A DNA stretch of 64,000 nucleotides from Nitrososphaerota archaeon (GTDB lineage Archaea; Thermoproteota; Nitrososphaeria; Nitrososphaerales; Gagatemarchaeaceae). The notes under the pieces were generated by a model, which was given only the letters and a program-made list of their open reading frames with translations, was not told the origin of the DNA and did no database searches. Below are positions 24,873-33,644 of this stretch, one piece after another (within the stretch, counting starts at the first letter, position 1; each line of letters begins with the position of its first letter). The stretch is from NCBI GenBank assembly GCA_027886885.1, contig JAPCJP010000001.1, forward strand, positions 1 through 64,000, in the 5' to 3' direction. The position numbers and the translations under genes were made by a program.

Positions 24873-26248
24873 AGCACCTCCCTCAAGCCGTCTGCTAGGC
24901 GGGAGATGTCGTCCGCTGAGTGGACCTCGGTGACGCAATAGCCTCCAGCCTCGCCGATGCCAGGGAATCGCTCGGTGAGAGGGTAGCCAGCCATGATGCC
25001 AAACCTGGCGAGGCCGTCGTAGACGTCCTTCGCTTTGGCGTTCTTGTAGCCCACGACGAACTCCTTGAAGAATGCCCCCTCGAAGAGGGGAGCCTTGGCC
25101 CCGTCCAGCTCCGACAGCATCTGGGCTGCGTAGTGCGAACTGGCCAGGATGGTCTCTCCCAGCTTTCCGAAACCGTTCTTCCCGAGCAGGGCGAGGTAGG
25201 CCGTGGAGGCGAGAGCCAGAAGGGCCTGATTCGTGCAGATGTTGGACGTCGCCGCTTCCCTTCGTATGTGCTGCTCCCTCGTCTGGAGCACCATGCAATA
25301 GGCAGTCTCACTCCCGTCCCTGGAGGTCGTCTTGCCGATCAGCCTCCCGGGCATGTTCCTCGCCAGGCTCATGTCCCGGACGGCGAAGATGCCGACGTGG
25401 GGGCCCCCGAAATTCATAGGTATGCCGAGCGGTTGGCCGTCTCCCACCACGACGTCCGCTCCGTAGGACCCGGGGTTACCGAGCACCGAGAGGGACATGG
25501 GGTCCACCCCAACGACCGCAAGGCCGCCCGCGCGATGGACCCGGTCGGTCAACTCAGAGGCTGCCGACTCTATGACCCCGAAGAAGTTTGGATTCTCGAA
25601 ATACATCCCCGCCACTTTCTCCCCCAGGTTGGCGTCGAGCGAGGCCGTGTCCACCTCCCCCGTCTTCTTGTCAAAGGCGACTGGCTTCAGCTTGAGACCC
25701 ATGGGCTCGACGTAGGTCCGTATCACATCCAGCCTCTGGGGGCCCACGGTGTCGGCGACCAGGAACTCGTGTCTTCCCGGTCTGACGCGGGCGACGAGCC
25801 TCGCAGCCTCCGCGGCCGAGGAGGCCCAGTCGTACATGGAACTGTTGCACGCCTCCATGCCGAGCAGGTCGCACATCAAGCTCTGGTACTCGAAGAGCAC
25901 CTGAAGCATCCCTTGGCTGATTTCAGGCTGGTACGGGGTGTAACTGGTGTAGAATTCCTGTCTGGACATTATGGACTCCACGGCGGCCGGGATATAGTGT
26001 GGCGCGACACCTCCCCCCAGGAAGCATAACGCCTCAGGACCAGTCACGTTCTTGGCGAGCTTGGCCGCGACCTCCCTTCTCACGGTCGCCTCGGGGGCTC
26101 CCAGGGGGACAGATAGCCGGCGCTTCAGCGCGAACTCCGAGGGAATGTCCGAGAAAAGCTCGCTGACCGACTCGGCACCCACCTGCTTTAGCATCCTCTC
26201 GATTATCTCTTCGTCGAGATTTGGTAGGAAGGGGTGAGGTTCCTGCAT
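24869..26248 (-). CDS. gcvPA: Glycine dehydrogenase (decarboxylating) subunit 1
   Basis: About 459 residues. HPFLPNLDEEIIERML at the start, CFLGGGVAPHYIPAAVE, EFYTSYTPYQPEISQGMLQ and QTREQHIRREAATSNICTNQ are subunit-1 blocks. It forms the P-protein with GcvPB. I chose ATG 26248 (MQEPHPFLPN): homology begins here and a TATA-like element lies about 30 nt upstream. The longer ORF start at 26419 runs into the divergent gene. Confidence 0.94.
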   Translation of the reverse strand: MQEPHPFLPNLDEEIIERMLKQVGAESVSELFSDIPSEFALKRRLSVPLGAPEATVRREVAAKLAKNVTGPEALCFLGGGVAPHYIPAAVESIMSRQEFYTSYTPYQPEISQGMLQVLFEYQSLMCDLLGMEACNSSMYDWASSAAEAARLVARVRPGRHEFLVADTVGPQRLDVIRTYVEPMGLKLKPVAFDKKTGEVDTASLDANLGEKVAGMYFENPNFFGVIESAASELTDRVHRAGGLAVVGVDPMSLSVLGNPGSYGADVVVGDGQPLGIPMNFGGPHVGIFAVRDMSLARNMPGRLIGKTTSRDGSETAYCMVLQTREQHIRREAATSNICTNQALLALASTAYLALLGKNGFGKLGETILASSHYAAQMLSELDGAKAPLFEGAFFKEFVVGYKNAKAKDVYDGLARFGIMAGYPLTERFPGIGEAGGYCVTEVHSADDISRLADGLREVL

Positions 26249-26277
26249 CTTTTCAATCGCCTTGGCCCGACAAAAAT

Positions 26278-26287
26278 GGTTAAAATA
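26278..26287. promoter_or_regulatory. Bidirectional TATA element between gcvPA and a surface-protein gene
   Basis: GGTTAAAATA reads as a TATA box in both directions. It is about 30 nt from ATG 26248 on the minus strand and about 30 nt from GTG 26313 on the plus strand. Confidence 0.45.
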
Positions 26288-26312
26288 CGTATTCACTCGG
26301 GCTAGGAATTCA

Positions 26313-28019
26313 GTGTCGCGCAGAATAGTCATCGGGGCATTGGCGGTCCTGATGTTCGCCTCCATGGTGGCCCCGGCCCTCGTCCAGGCACAGACTGGGA
26401 CCCCGCAGATTTCTCTCATCCATCAATACAGGATCACCGACTTTGGCCTCGGCATTCTGAACGATACGATAACGTTCGCCAATAATGGCACGTCCTCCGA
26501 AAGCATACCCTCTGTCCAATTGGGTATTCCGGACAACGTCTCTTCGCACGCTGCCGGCTGGGTGCTGAGCCCGAGCGCTCAGTACACGATGACCAGCAAC
26601 GACGTGGACGGAGTCACGATGTTCACGATAACGCCCGTCTCCGCCTCGCTAGCCGCGAACGCCACGAGCACAGTCTCGCTTAAGACGTTCCTCACGGGAG
26701 TCCTGAACATTACCGCCGGCCAGAAGACGAACTGGAACGTGGAGTTGCTGCTCACCCCCTCATTGAACATGGAAGTGTCATCGCTCATCTCCAGGGTCAT
26801 CGTGCCCCAGAGCGGCTCCTTCCTCCCGACACCGTCGGTCTCCGGCACGGTCTTCAACTCGACCCTTGGCGAGACCCCTCCGGGGTACACCCTCACAGAG
26901 AGCAACATCACCCCCTCCATAGCGATGGAGTCCAGTATCTTCAACGACACCAGCACGACGGGTTTCTTGCCCATCCTGGTCTACAGCGCCTCCACCTCCA
27001 TAGTCCCCTCAACGAGCGGGCTTCCGTTGGTGGTCCAACAGGTCACGCTGAGGAACCTTGCCTACTATGCCATCGACAGCCTGCCCCTGAGCCTGCTCGA
27101 CAATAACGTCACGGAGGTAACGATCCTGCCCTCGACGGAGACTCCAACGATCAACCCGACGGACGCGAACCTCACGACCGGTGACCTCTCCCTGACCGTC
27201 GCACCCTTCTCGGCGGGCATTGCACCCGGTGACAACTTCACCTTCACAATGAGCTATACTGCCCCCCAGACCATCGTGCAGGGCTCTGGCACGACGGTAT
27301 CGGTCTCGGTGCCCTACGTGCTCCCAGTGAACACACTGGTCCAGGTGTACACCGTCTCGGTGCAGACGCCCCAGGGTGTCTCAGGACAAGGACAGACCGT
27401 ATCGACGGTGGACAACGCGAGCCCGATTTCGCCTGGGACGGTGACCGTAGCCTATCACATCAATGCGGGTATCGCAGCCAACGGAGCGGTCCCCGCGGGA
27501 GCGCTAGTCTTCGCTACGGCGTTGATACTGCTCATGCTCAGGTCTTCATCCAAGAGCGAAGAGGAGGAACTCGAAGAAGAGGGTGACGACCAGAAGAAGA
27601 GCGTTTCCAAGCTGGCCGACATCATAAAGGCTGTGGAAGACAAGATGTCGCTCACAGAGACCTTCGTGGCCGACCTCGCCTCCAAGGCACCAGGAACCGT
27701 ACCCAAAGCCGATTTCACCAAACTCAGGACTGAGCTCGACTCTCTCAAGAGCAGGACGTTCCACAGGATAGGCGAGGCTAAACAGGAGACGGACTCCAAG
27801 CGCCTCACCGCGGTCCTCAACCAGCTCCTCGAGGCAGAGAGGGAGGAAGACAGGGCAGCCAAGGACCTGCTGAACCTCTACGAGCAGTACCAGACGAAGA
27901 AGATGCGCGAGGACACCTTCCAGAGGCTACTCCCGTCCTACAGGAAGCGTCTCTCGACAGCGACTAACTCAGTGTCAGACCTCGTGAACCAGGCCCAGAT
28001 GGACAGCAACCAAGGCTAG
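26313..28019 (+). CDS. Membrane-anchored surface protein with cytoplasmic coiled coil
   Basis: About 568 residues. A signal peptide (VIGALAVLMFASMVAPALVQA) is followed by about 370 residues rich in Thr, Ser, Val and Asn-X-Ser/Thr sites, which suggests a glycosylated beta-sandwich ectodomain. One membrane helix (GAVPAGALVFATALILLML) leads to an acidic stretch (KSEEEELEEEGDD) and a helical, charged cytoplasmic domain of about 140 residues predicted to form coiled coils. I recognise no family. The GTG start at 26313 fits the promoter; the ORF is open farther upstream. Confidence 0.65.
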   Translation: MSRRIVIGALAVLMFASMVAPALVQAQTGTPQISLIHQYRITDFGLGILNDTITFANNGTSSESIPSVQLGIPDNVSSHAAGWVLSPSAQYTMTSNDVDGVTMFTITPVSASLAANATSTVSLKTFLTGVLNITAGQKTNWNVELLLTPSLNMEVSSLISRVIVPQSGSFLPTPSVSGTVFNSTLGETPPGYTLTESNITPSIAMESSIFNDTSTTGFLPILVYSASTSIVPSTSGLPLVVQQVTLRNLAYYAIDSLPLSLLDNNVTEVTILPSTETPTINPTDANLTTGDLSLTVAPFSAGIAPGDNFTFTMSYTAPQTIVQGSGTTVSVSVPYVLPVNTLVQVYTVSVQTPQGVSGQGQTVSTVDNASPISPGTVTVAYHINAGIAANGAVPAGALVFATALILLMLRSSSKSEEEELEEEGDDQKKSVSKLADIIKAVEDKMSLTETFVADLASKAPGTVPKADFTKLRTELDSLKSRTFHRIGEAKQETDSKRLTAVLNQLLEAEREEDRAAKDLLNLYEQYQTKKMREDTFQRLLPSYRKRLSTATNSVSDLVNQAQMDSNQG

Positions 28020-28057
28020 ACCCGGTACTCACAGAACCGAGGGACGACAGCCGAATA

Positions 28058-28066
28058 GGTTTTATC
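28058..28066 (+). promoter_or_regulatory. TATA-like promoter of trxB
   Basis: GTTTTATCC lies about 30-38 nt before ATG 28096, giving a very short leader. Confidence 0.4.
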
Positions 28067-28095
28067 CCTGCACCCAAGCTTTTGTAGCGTTTCCT

Positions 28096-29031
28096 ATGGA
28101 GGATGGAGTCAGCAAGGTAGTGATAATTGGCTCGGGTCCCGCGGGGCTCACCGCAGGCATCTACTGCTCCCGGGCTGGGCTGGAGCCGGTGCTCTACATG
28201 GGGTCGAAGTACGGCGGGCAGCTCATGGTCACGAGCGAGGTCGAGAACTTCCCAGGTTTCAGGGACCCCATCCTTGGCCCGGAGCTGATGGACCAGATGA
28301 AGACGCAGGCGGAGCGACTCGGGACCAAGCTCATCCAAGACGACGTGACAGAGGTGGACCTTCGCTCCTACCCCTTCGTCATAAGGACCGCATCCGAGGA
28401 GAGACGCGCGCTGAGCCTCATCATCGCGAGCGGGGCAAACCCTCGGCGCCTGAACCTCGAGTCCGAGATGAGGCTCATGGGCAGGGGGGTTTCAAACTGC
28501 GCGGTCTGTGACGGTTTCTTCTTCAGGGGGAAGAAGCTCGCGGTCGTGGGCGGGGGAGACAGCGCCATGGAAGAAGCAACCTATCTGGCCAACCTGGCGA
28601 GCAGCGTGACCGTCATCCACAGACGTGACTCCCTGAAGGCCTCGCACATCATGCAGAAGGAGGCCTTCTCCGACCCCAAGATCAGCTTCATGTGGAACTC
28701 CGGGGTCACGGAGGTCATCGGCGAGAAGAAGGTGGAAGCCCTAAAGGTAAAGGACCTGAAGACCAACGAGGAGAGGGTCATCCCGTTCGACGGGCTGTTC
28801 GTCGCCATCGGCTACGACCCCAACACGAAGATTTTCGCCGGCCAGTTGGAGATGGACCAGAATGGCTACCTCATCGTGAAGGACGAGACGAAGTCGAGCA
28901 TCGAGGGGGTCTTCGTCGCAGGCGATGTCAAGGACTTTCTCTACAGGCAAGCGGTGACAGCTGCTTCCGACGGGTGCAAGGCCGCGATAGACGCGGAAAG
29001 GTTCCTGAAAGAGACCCAGGCTGCTAATTGA
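28096..29031 (+). CDS. trxB: Thioredoxin reductase
   Basis: A 311-residue FAD/NAD(P)H flavoprotein. The FAD loop is IIGSGPAGLTAGIY and the redox-active pair is CAVC (C135, C138). The NADPH loop is VVGGGDSAMEEA, and GVFVAGDV is the second FAD signature. It passes electrons to thioredoxin-type proteins. The length is normal. The 3' end overlaps the convergent radical-SAM gene by 8 nt. Confidence 0.93.
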   Translation: MEDGVSKVVIIGSGPAGLTAGIYCSRAGLEPVLYMGSKYGGQLMVTSEVENFPGFRDPILGPELMDQMKTQAERLGTKLIQDDVTEVDLRSYPFVIRTASEERRALSLIIASGANPRRLNLESEMRLMGRGVSNCAVCDGFFFRGKKLAVVGGGDSAMEEATYLANLASSVTVIHRRDSLKASHIMQKEAFSDPKISFMWNSGVTEVIGEKKVEALKVKDLKTNEERVIPFDGLFVAIGYDPNTKIFAGQLEMDQNGYLIVKDETKSSIEGVFVAGDVKDFLYRQAVTAASDGCKAAIDAERFLKETQAAN

Positions 29032-31174
29032 TTACCGGGACGAACCTTGTCTCGTTCGCCGACGAGCTGAGGGGTCCGACTACCGGTGTCTGGTAACCGC
29101 AGTCCTTGCAGCGGTTCTTGGCGTCCAGATTGTAAGCGCCAATCGAGTAGCCGCTTCGCTCGATCAGAACCTTCCCGCACCCGGGGCAGTAGGTGTTCTC
29201 CGCCGGGTGCCCCGGGACGTTCCCGATGTAGACGTACCTCAGCCCCGCCTCCCTCGCCACTCTGTGATGCGCCTCCAGGGTCTTGACCGGGGTGACCGGG
29301 ATGTCCATCATCTTGTAGTCAGGGTGGAAGCGGAGGAAGTGGATTGGCGTGTCCGGGCCAAGTTTGTCGTAGACCCAGCTAGCAAGCTTCCTGGCGCTCT
29401 CCAGGTCGTCTCCCACCCCCGGCACTATCAGGTCCGTTATCTCGGTGTGGATCCTGGTCTTCTCCTTCACCTGTAACAGCGTCTGGAAGATCGGCTCCGC
29501 GTTGGGGATACCGATGAACTTCCTTACGAACCCCGTCTCGCCGCTCCCCTTGAAGTCCACGGTCAAGCAGTCCAGAAACTGGCCCATGGCGTCGACCGCC
29601 TCCGGGGTATCGTAGCCGTTCGAGACAAAGATGTTGAAGATTCCCTTTTCGTGGGCGACCCTGCCGACATCCCTCGCATACTCGATGAATATCGAGGGCT
29701 CGTTGTACGTGTAGGCCATCCCTTGGCAACCGTATCCGGCCGCCAGGTCCGCCACCTGCGCCGGCGAGAGCTCCTCTCCCTCCACCTTCCTCCTCTGGCT
29801 GATCTCGGAGTTCTGGCAATACCTGCAATTGTGGACAAGAATTCCATCTGCAACATAGTTGTGATCCGGGATGGTCTCAAGTCCGTAAACGGTCTCCGCC
29901 CTACCTGTTGGCTTCACTGACTTGACTTGGACCCAGTACCGCATATTCTGCATCGGAGGCTTGGCGAGCCGCTCGAGTATGAGCTTCTTCACTTCGTCCG
30001 GGTGATTATGGAGGCACGACCCAGAGATTCTGAGGGTCTCCCAACCGTTCGCCTTCAAGGTCTCGTTTCTCACGATGTCTGACGCCTTCACGTCATCGTT
30101 GTTGAAGTGCCACCAGCCATCGACTTCTATGTCGAGTTTGGCCGCCAGCAAGGCAGCGTCCGCGATGTAGGATGGTCTAGATGACGCCGACCTGACTTTC
30201 ACGAGAATCCTATACTCGCGCTCATATTGGACTCCGATTTCGTCGAGAAGCGCGTAGAGGAGGAGCTGTGAATTTGACGGACGTTCGTGCAACCATCGTC
30301 TCATTCTCTCAACGTTTCTGTTCCAACCATGTGTCGGGTCGACAAGGTATCTTGCTTTGCTTGAGGCAATTGCTCTGGCGGCGACCGAAGGGTCGCTCAT
30401 GGGGTTGTGCTCCATCCGCTGACTGTACCTGGCCCGGAGTTCCTGTGATTTCACGAGCCCTTTGGTGTAACATCTTCCTCGGTGCCTATTCCATTCGACC
30501 ATGCCATCGAGCGACTCTCCGCACTTACCACAAACAAATCGACGGGTCTTCATCGCCTCAGCCTGTTTTACTAGCCGAGACTCGGTGACCTGATTCCATA
30601 CTCTTAGAATCTTATCTCCAACCTTGAGTTCACTCGCGGGTCTCCAGCCGTCCTTCGTTAGGACCGGGTGCTCTGCGGTAAGAAGTAGCCTACCATGCGA
30701 GTGGTTCCCGAAGCGTATTTCCCACACCTCTGCACTTCTCGTCGCCGTATGCGTGACGATGTTGGGATGAATTTCCATTCCGTCGCCGAGATCGTACGAC
30801 CAAAGGCTGTCCCCTTTGATGATTTCCTCGACGTTCTTGGTTTTGCCGTCCGCCATCAATATCTTCACGCCAGAAGGATGGCACAGCCAGTTGCAACCGG
30901 TGGTCGCTATGGAGAAGATCTTCGAACCTGGCCTGTAATGTATTACGGGCTTTTTCTCGATGGGGTCTATCTGCCCGGCGATTATCTTGCCGTAGTTGAG
31001 GAGGTAGAGCTCTCCTTTCACCACGCCCCTGATGCCGCACAGCCCGACCTGCCCTTCCCCAATCTGACACCCTCTGGCACACGCCGTGCACTGTACTCGA
31101 CCGCTCCCAAGGACTCGGAAAAGCTCTGCCTTCTTGCCGGTAGCCTCGAGCAGCCTTGGGGGCGGAGAAGACAT
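29024..31174 (-). CDS. AmmeMemoRadiSam-system radical SAM enzyme, intein-containing precursor
   Basis: A 716-residue precursor, about 364 after splicing. The N-terminus has VQCTACARGCQIGEGQVGLCG, the family's first Cys cluster. The radical-SAM motif is split: TTGCNWL precedes the intein and CRYCQNSEISQ follows it, restoring CxxxCxxC. A C-terminal zinc ribbon, CPGCGK and CKDCGY, is also typical. Related proteins (pyruvate formate-lyase-activase-like) sit with AmmeMemo partners; their reaction is not settled. The start is ATG 31174, matched by a GATAAAAG element at about 31198-31206; ATG 31183 is also possible. Confidence 0.88.
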   Translation of the reverse strand: MSSPPPRLLEATGKKAELFRVLGSGRVQCTACARGCQIGEGQVGLCGIRGVVKGELYLLNYGKIIAGQIDPIEKKPVIHYRPGSKIFSIATTGCNWLCHPSGVKILMADGKTKNVEEIIKGDSLWSYDLGDGMEIHPNIVTHTATRSAEVWEIRFGNHSHGRLLLTAEHPVLTKDGWRPASELKVGDKILRVWNQVTESRLVKQAEAMKTRRFVCGKCGESLDGMVEWNRHRGRCYTKGLVKSQELRARYSQRMEHNPMSDPSVAARAIASSKARYLVDPTHGWNRNVERMRRWLHERPSNSQLLLYALLDEIGVQYEREYRILVKVRSASSRPSYIADAALLAAKLDIEVDGWWHFNNDDVKASDIVRNETLKANGWETLRISGSCLHNHPDEVKKLILERLAKPPMQNMRYWVQVKSVKPTGRAETVYGLETIPDHNYVADGILVHNCRYCQNSEISQRRKVEGEELSPAQVADLAAGYGCQGMAYTYNEPSIFIEYARDVGRVAHEKGIFNIFVSNGYDTPEAVDAMGQFLDCLTVDFKGSGETGFVRKFIGIPNAEPIFQTLLQVKEKTRIHTEITDLIVPGVGDDLESARKLASWVYDKLGPDTPIHFLRFHPDYKMMDIPVTPVKTLEAHHRVAREAGLRYVYIGNVPGHPAENTYCPGCGKVLIERSGYSIGAYNLDAKNRCKDCGYQTPVVGPLSSSANETRFVPVIN
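29828..30883 (-). mobile_element. Intein with a Vsr-like (EDxHD) nuclease and a zinc finger
   Basis: 352 residues. Splice block A starts at Cys (CHPSGVKILMADGK) and block B is TAEHPVLT. Blocks F and G are VYGLETIPDHNYVADG and ILVHN, with Cys as the +1 residue. Between them lie a zinc-finger-like CGKCGESLDGMVEWNRHRG segment and a Vsr/DUF559-type nuclease core (IADAALLAAKLDIEVDGWWH, then NDDVKASDIVR and GWETLRIS). No LAGLIDADG helices are seen. The +1 Cys is a ligand of the host's radical-SAM cluster, so the enzyme cannot bind its cluster until splicing. Confidence 0.85.
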
Positions 31175-31381
31175 CGAGAACAAAACGCTCTCACGCTCTT
31201 TTATCCTTTCATGGGTGGGAGGAATCCTCGCCAGCCTAGGACCCTCCTGGGCTAGCCCTACAGAACATGGAATATTTGCAACACTGCCCCCGTCCGTTGC
31301 CCTGTTTGTCCGTGCGTTCTAGCTAGGAGAACGCCCGTTCGGTTGCGTAGGATTATCATCTCTTCTCCACACCCATTGCCC

Positions 31382-32572
31382 ATGGAAACAAATCAAGCCG
31401 TCTTGGCAGGAAAGACGGGAATCGGCAGGAAGCACATCGTGGGTGCTCTTCTGACCTTCGCACTTCTCGCAGTTGCGGTCGCCACCTACGGCGGAATTCT
31501 CTCCGCAAGGGGCAGCACCACGGCACCCCCCTTGGAAACCGTCCAAGTCTCTGTCGTCACCACCTACGGCATTGCCGACTACCAATACTCCGTGTCAGCG
31601 TACAACTCCACAGGAGGACTGGTCGCGTCCTATCAGAGCCAGTACGCAGCCGCTGCCTTCGAGCTCCCAGCGGGAACTTACATCTTTGCTGCCACTGCCG
31701 ACCAGCAGGCCGGGTACTACTACCCCATCGCCATGAGCGACGGAGTCTCGACAACGTCGACGTCGGCCAGCTCGGCGGGCTCTGCAGCCATCATATGCTG
31801 TATGGCCTCATCGCCAAGCGGAAAAGCGACCGCCTGCTGCGGCGGGTCGCCCCAGGTAGAGTACGGCTATGTGAGGCAGCAGGTCTCAGGACAAGCTTCC
31901 CTGACGATCGATACCAAGCCGATCAACCAGACGTCCGTCTCCACGCTCACGCTGCGCGTCAACTATCCTAACGGGACCGCAGCGAGCGGGGTCTATCTCT
32001 ATGGCTCGGTCTTGGGCGACGAGTACGGCTGGGCCTACGGCGGCAACGCGGTCTCCCTTTCGAACACCACGGACCAGACCGGCACCGCGACCCTGACGGT
32101 GCCCGATGCGCCCATCCTGGTCAGCGCGGACGCAAGCATCCCCATTACCCTCCCCTTGAACCAGACCACCATACAGGTGACGGTCGCCGGGGAGAAGGTG
32201 AACGTCACGGCCTACTGGCAGCCTAACTACGTCAGCTTCGCAGCTCAAGCCCTGATAGTCCCTCCCCAAAACAGCGCGACGCTGACGCTCCAGTACCAGC
32301 CACAATCGGTGGGACCGATACCCTTGGAGGCGTCTACGCAGACACAGACCGCCGTCGCGTCTCCACCGTTGGCCAGTGTCCAGTCCAACTCACCGAGCCA
32401 GACCTCTAGCCAAGCTGCCGTGGCCGCCGACCCCGCAACCTCCACTGGCGGCCAAGCGTCTACCGGTTCAGGAGGTCTCTTGATCTCCCTTGGCGCGGTC
32501 GCGATGGCCGCGGTGGCGATAGGTGTGGCTCTCTTTGCGGTTCGGAGCCGCTCTGTGCCTACGGCCAACTAG
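31382..32572 (+). CDS. Membrane-anchored surface protein
   Basis: About 396 residues from ATG 31382. An N-terminal membrane helix (HIVGALLTFALLAVAVATYGG) is followed by Ig/carboxypeptidase-regulatory-like beta segments (VQVSVVTTYGIADYQYSVSAY, TLRVNYPNGTAASGVYLYG) with several N-glycosylation sequons. An unusual Cys cluster, IICC and ACCGG, occurs near residues 135-155. A Ser/Thr/Gln-rich stalk and a C-terminal membrane helix ending VRSRS follow. Function unknown. A GGATTATCA element at 31349-31357 fits a leaderless start. Confidence 0.6.
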   Translation: METNQAVLAGKTGIGRKHIVGALLTFALLAVAVATYGGILSARGSTTAPPLETVQVSVVTTYGIADYQYSVSAYNSTGGLVASYQSQYAAAAFELPAGTYIFAATADQQAGYYYPIAMSDGVSTTSTSASSAGSAAIICCMASSPSGKATACCGGSPQVEYGYVRQQVSGQASLTIDTKPINQTSVSTLTLRVNYPNGTAASGVYLYGSVLGDEYGWAYGGNAVSLSNTTDQTGTATLTVPDAPILVSADASIPITLPLNQTTIQVTVAGEKVNVTAYWQPNYVSFAAQALIVPPQNSATLTLQYQPQSVGPIPLEASTQTQTAVASPPLASVQSNSPSQTSSQAAVAADPATSTGGQASTGSGGLLISLGAVAMAAVAIGVALFAVRSRSVPTAN

Positions 32573-32585
32573 GCCGAAGCCATCC

Positions 32586-33527
32586 CTACTTGCTGAGGAA
32601 GATTGGGCTCCCGCTCTTGCTCGACGCCAGGACGGCCTCTGCGATCCTGATGACGTTCAGGCCGTCCTTCCCGGTCACCAGGGCCGGCCGCTGCTCCTGG
32701 ATCGCGGCGATGAACTCCTTGAGTTCCAGGGTCAGCGGCTCCTGGACCACGTGTTGGGGCACCGTAGTCTCGTTCTCTTCGTGGACCTGCATCTCCTGAG
32801 TGATGAAATTCACCGTGACCACGCCCTTGGCGAAGACTGCGTCAAGTTGCCTCACCCTCTTGGGCGTCACCCAGTTGGTGATTATGAACGCCGTCCGCTC
32901 GCCACTGAACCCGAGGAGTATTGCAGCAAAATCCTCGTTCTTCCCCATCACGCTCCCAACGCGGGCGTAGACCGTCTTCGGCTCCTCCCCGAAGAGCCAC
33001 CTCGCCGTGTCGATGTCATGGACCGACGCGTCCTTCACCACTCCGACGTCGGTTATGTTCTCGCCTCTCCTGTTCTCCCTGTGGTACTCGAAAAGGATGG
33101 GTCTTCCCAACCTGCCCCCCAATGTGATCTTCCTTAGCTCGGTTATGGCAGGATTGAACCTCTCGATGAACCCTACCGTGAGGATCCTCCTGGACTGCTC
33201 GGCGATCTCGATTAGATCCTCTCCCTCCTTCACCGTTGCGGTCATCGGCTTCTCGACGAAGGTGTTGACCCCCGCCCTCAGCGTCTTCGAGGCGACGGAG
33301 AAGTGGGTCGAGGCAGGCGTGCAGATGGTGACCCCGTCAGGAGCCACTTCCTTGAGCATGACATCAACGTCTGTGTAGCCCTTGACCCTGTATTTCTCAC
33401 CGAACGCGGCCGCCCTCTCCCTGTCGATGTCGCAGACCGCAGCTAGCGCGCCCAGCTCGCTCAGCACTCTGACATGATTCTTACCCCAACCCCCAGTCCC
33501 TATCACTGCGATCCTAGTCTGCGCCAC
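32586..33527 (-). CDS. Gfo/Idh/MocA-family NAD(P) oxidoreductase
   Basis: 313 residues. The Rossmann start is IAVIGTGGWGKNHVRVLSEL, the family lysine is in EKPMTATV, and VKDASVHDIDTARWLFG is the substrate-domain histidine motif. Closest in feel to UDP-sugar 3-dehydrogenases of the WlbA/WbpB kind, but the substrate cannot be proved. It starts with GTG and diverges from a DapA-family gene. Confidence 0.82.
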   Translation of the reverse strand: MAQTRIAVIGTGGWGKNHVRVLSELGALAAVCDIDRERAAAFGEKYRVKGYTDVDVMLKEVAPDGVTICTPASTHFSVASKTLRAGVNTFVEKPMTATVKEGEDLIEIAEQSRRILTVGFIERFNPAITELRKITLGGRLGRPILFEYHRENRRGENITDVGVVKDASVHDIDTARWLFGEEPKTVYARVGSVMGKNEDFAAILLGFSGERTAFIITNWVTPKRVRQLDAVFAKGVVTVNFITQEMQVHEENETTVPQHVVQEPLTLELKEFIAAIQEQRPALVTGKDGLNVIRIAEAVLASSKSGSPIFLSK

Positions 33528-33557
33528 AGTCTTTCTGGGGGCCCGCAGCCCTCCCCC

Positions 33558-33600
33558 ATTATAATTTGCGCGGAGGCCCGGGATTCGACCCCGTGCCTCC
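33558..33600. promoter_or_regulatory. Divergent promoter with a strong hairpin
   Basis: ATTATAAT (33559-33566) is about 31 nt from the minus-strand start at 33527. Next to it, GGAGGC (33572-33577) pairs with GCCTCC (33595-33600). Inside are CGGG and CCCG and a loop GATTCGAC-like that recalls a tRNA T-arm. I could not fold a full tRNA on either strand. Confidence 0.4.
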
Positions 33601-33644
33601 CCCTTGGAAACGCCTATAGAGCGCAGCTCCGAGATGCGAGGCCA

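Noticed and set aside
24873-25298. N-terminal extension of GcvPB reaching into gcvPA
   Set aside because: The frame is open only as a high-GC shadow of gcvPA; family similarity begins at GTG 24872, which has a ribosome site and overlaps the gcvPA stop.
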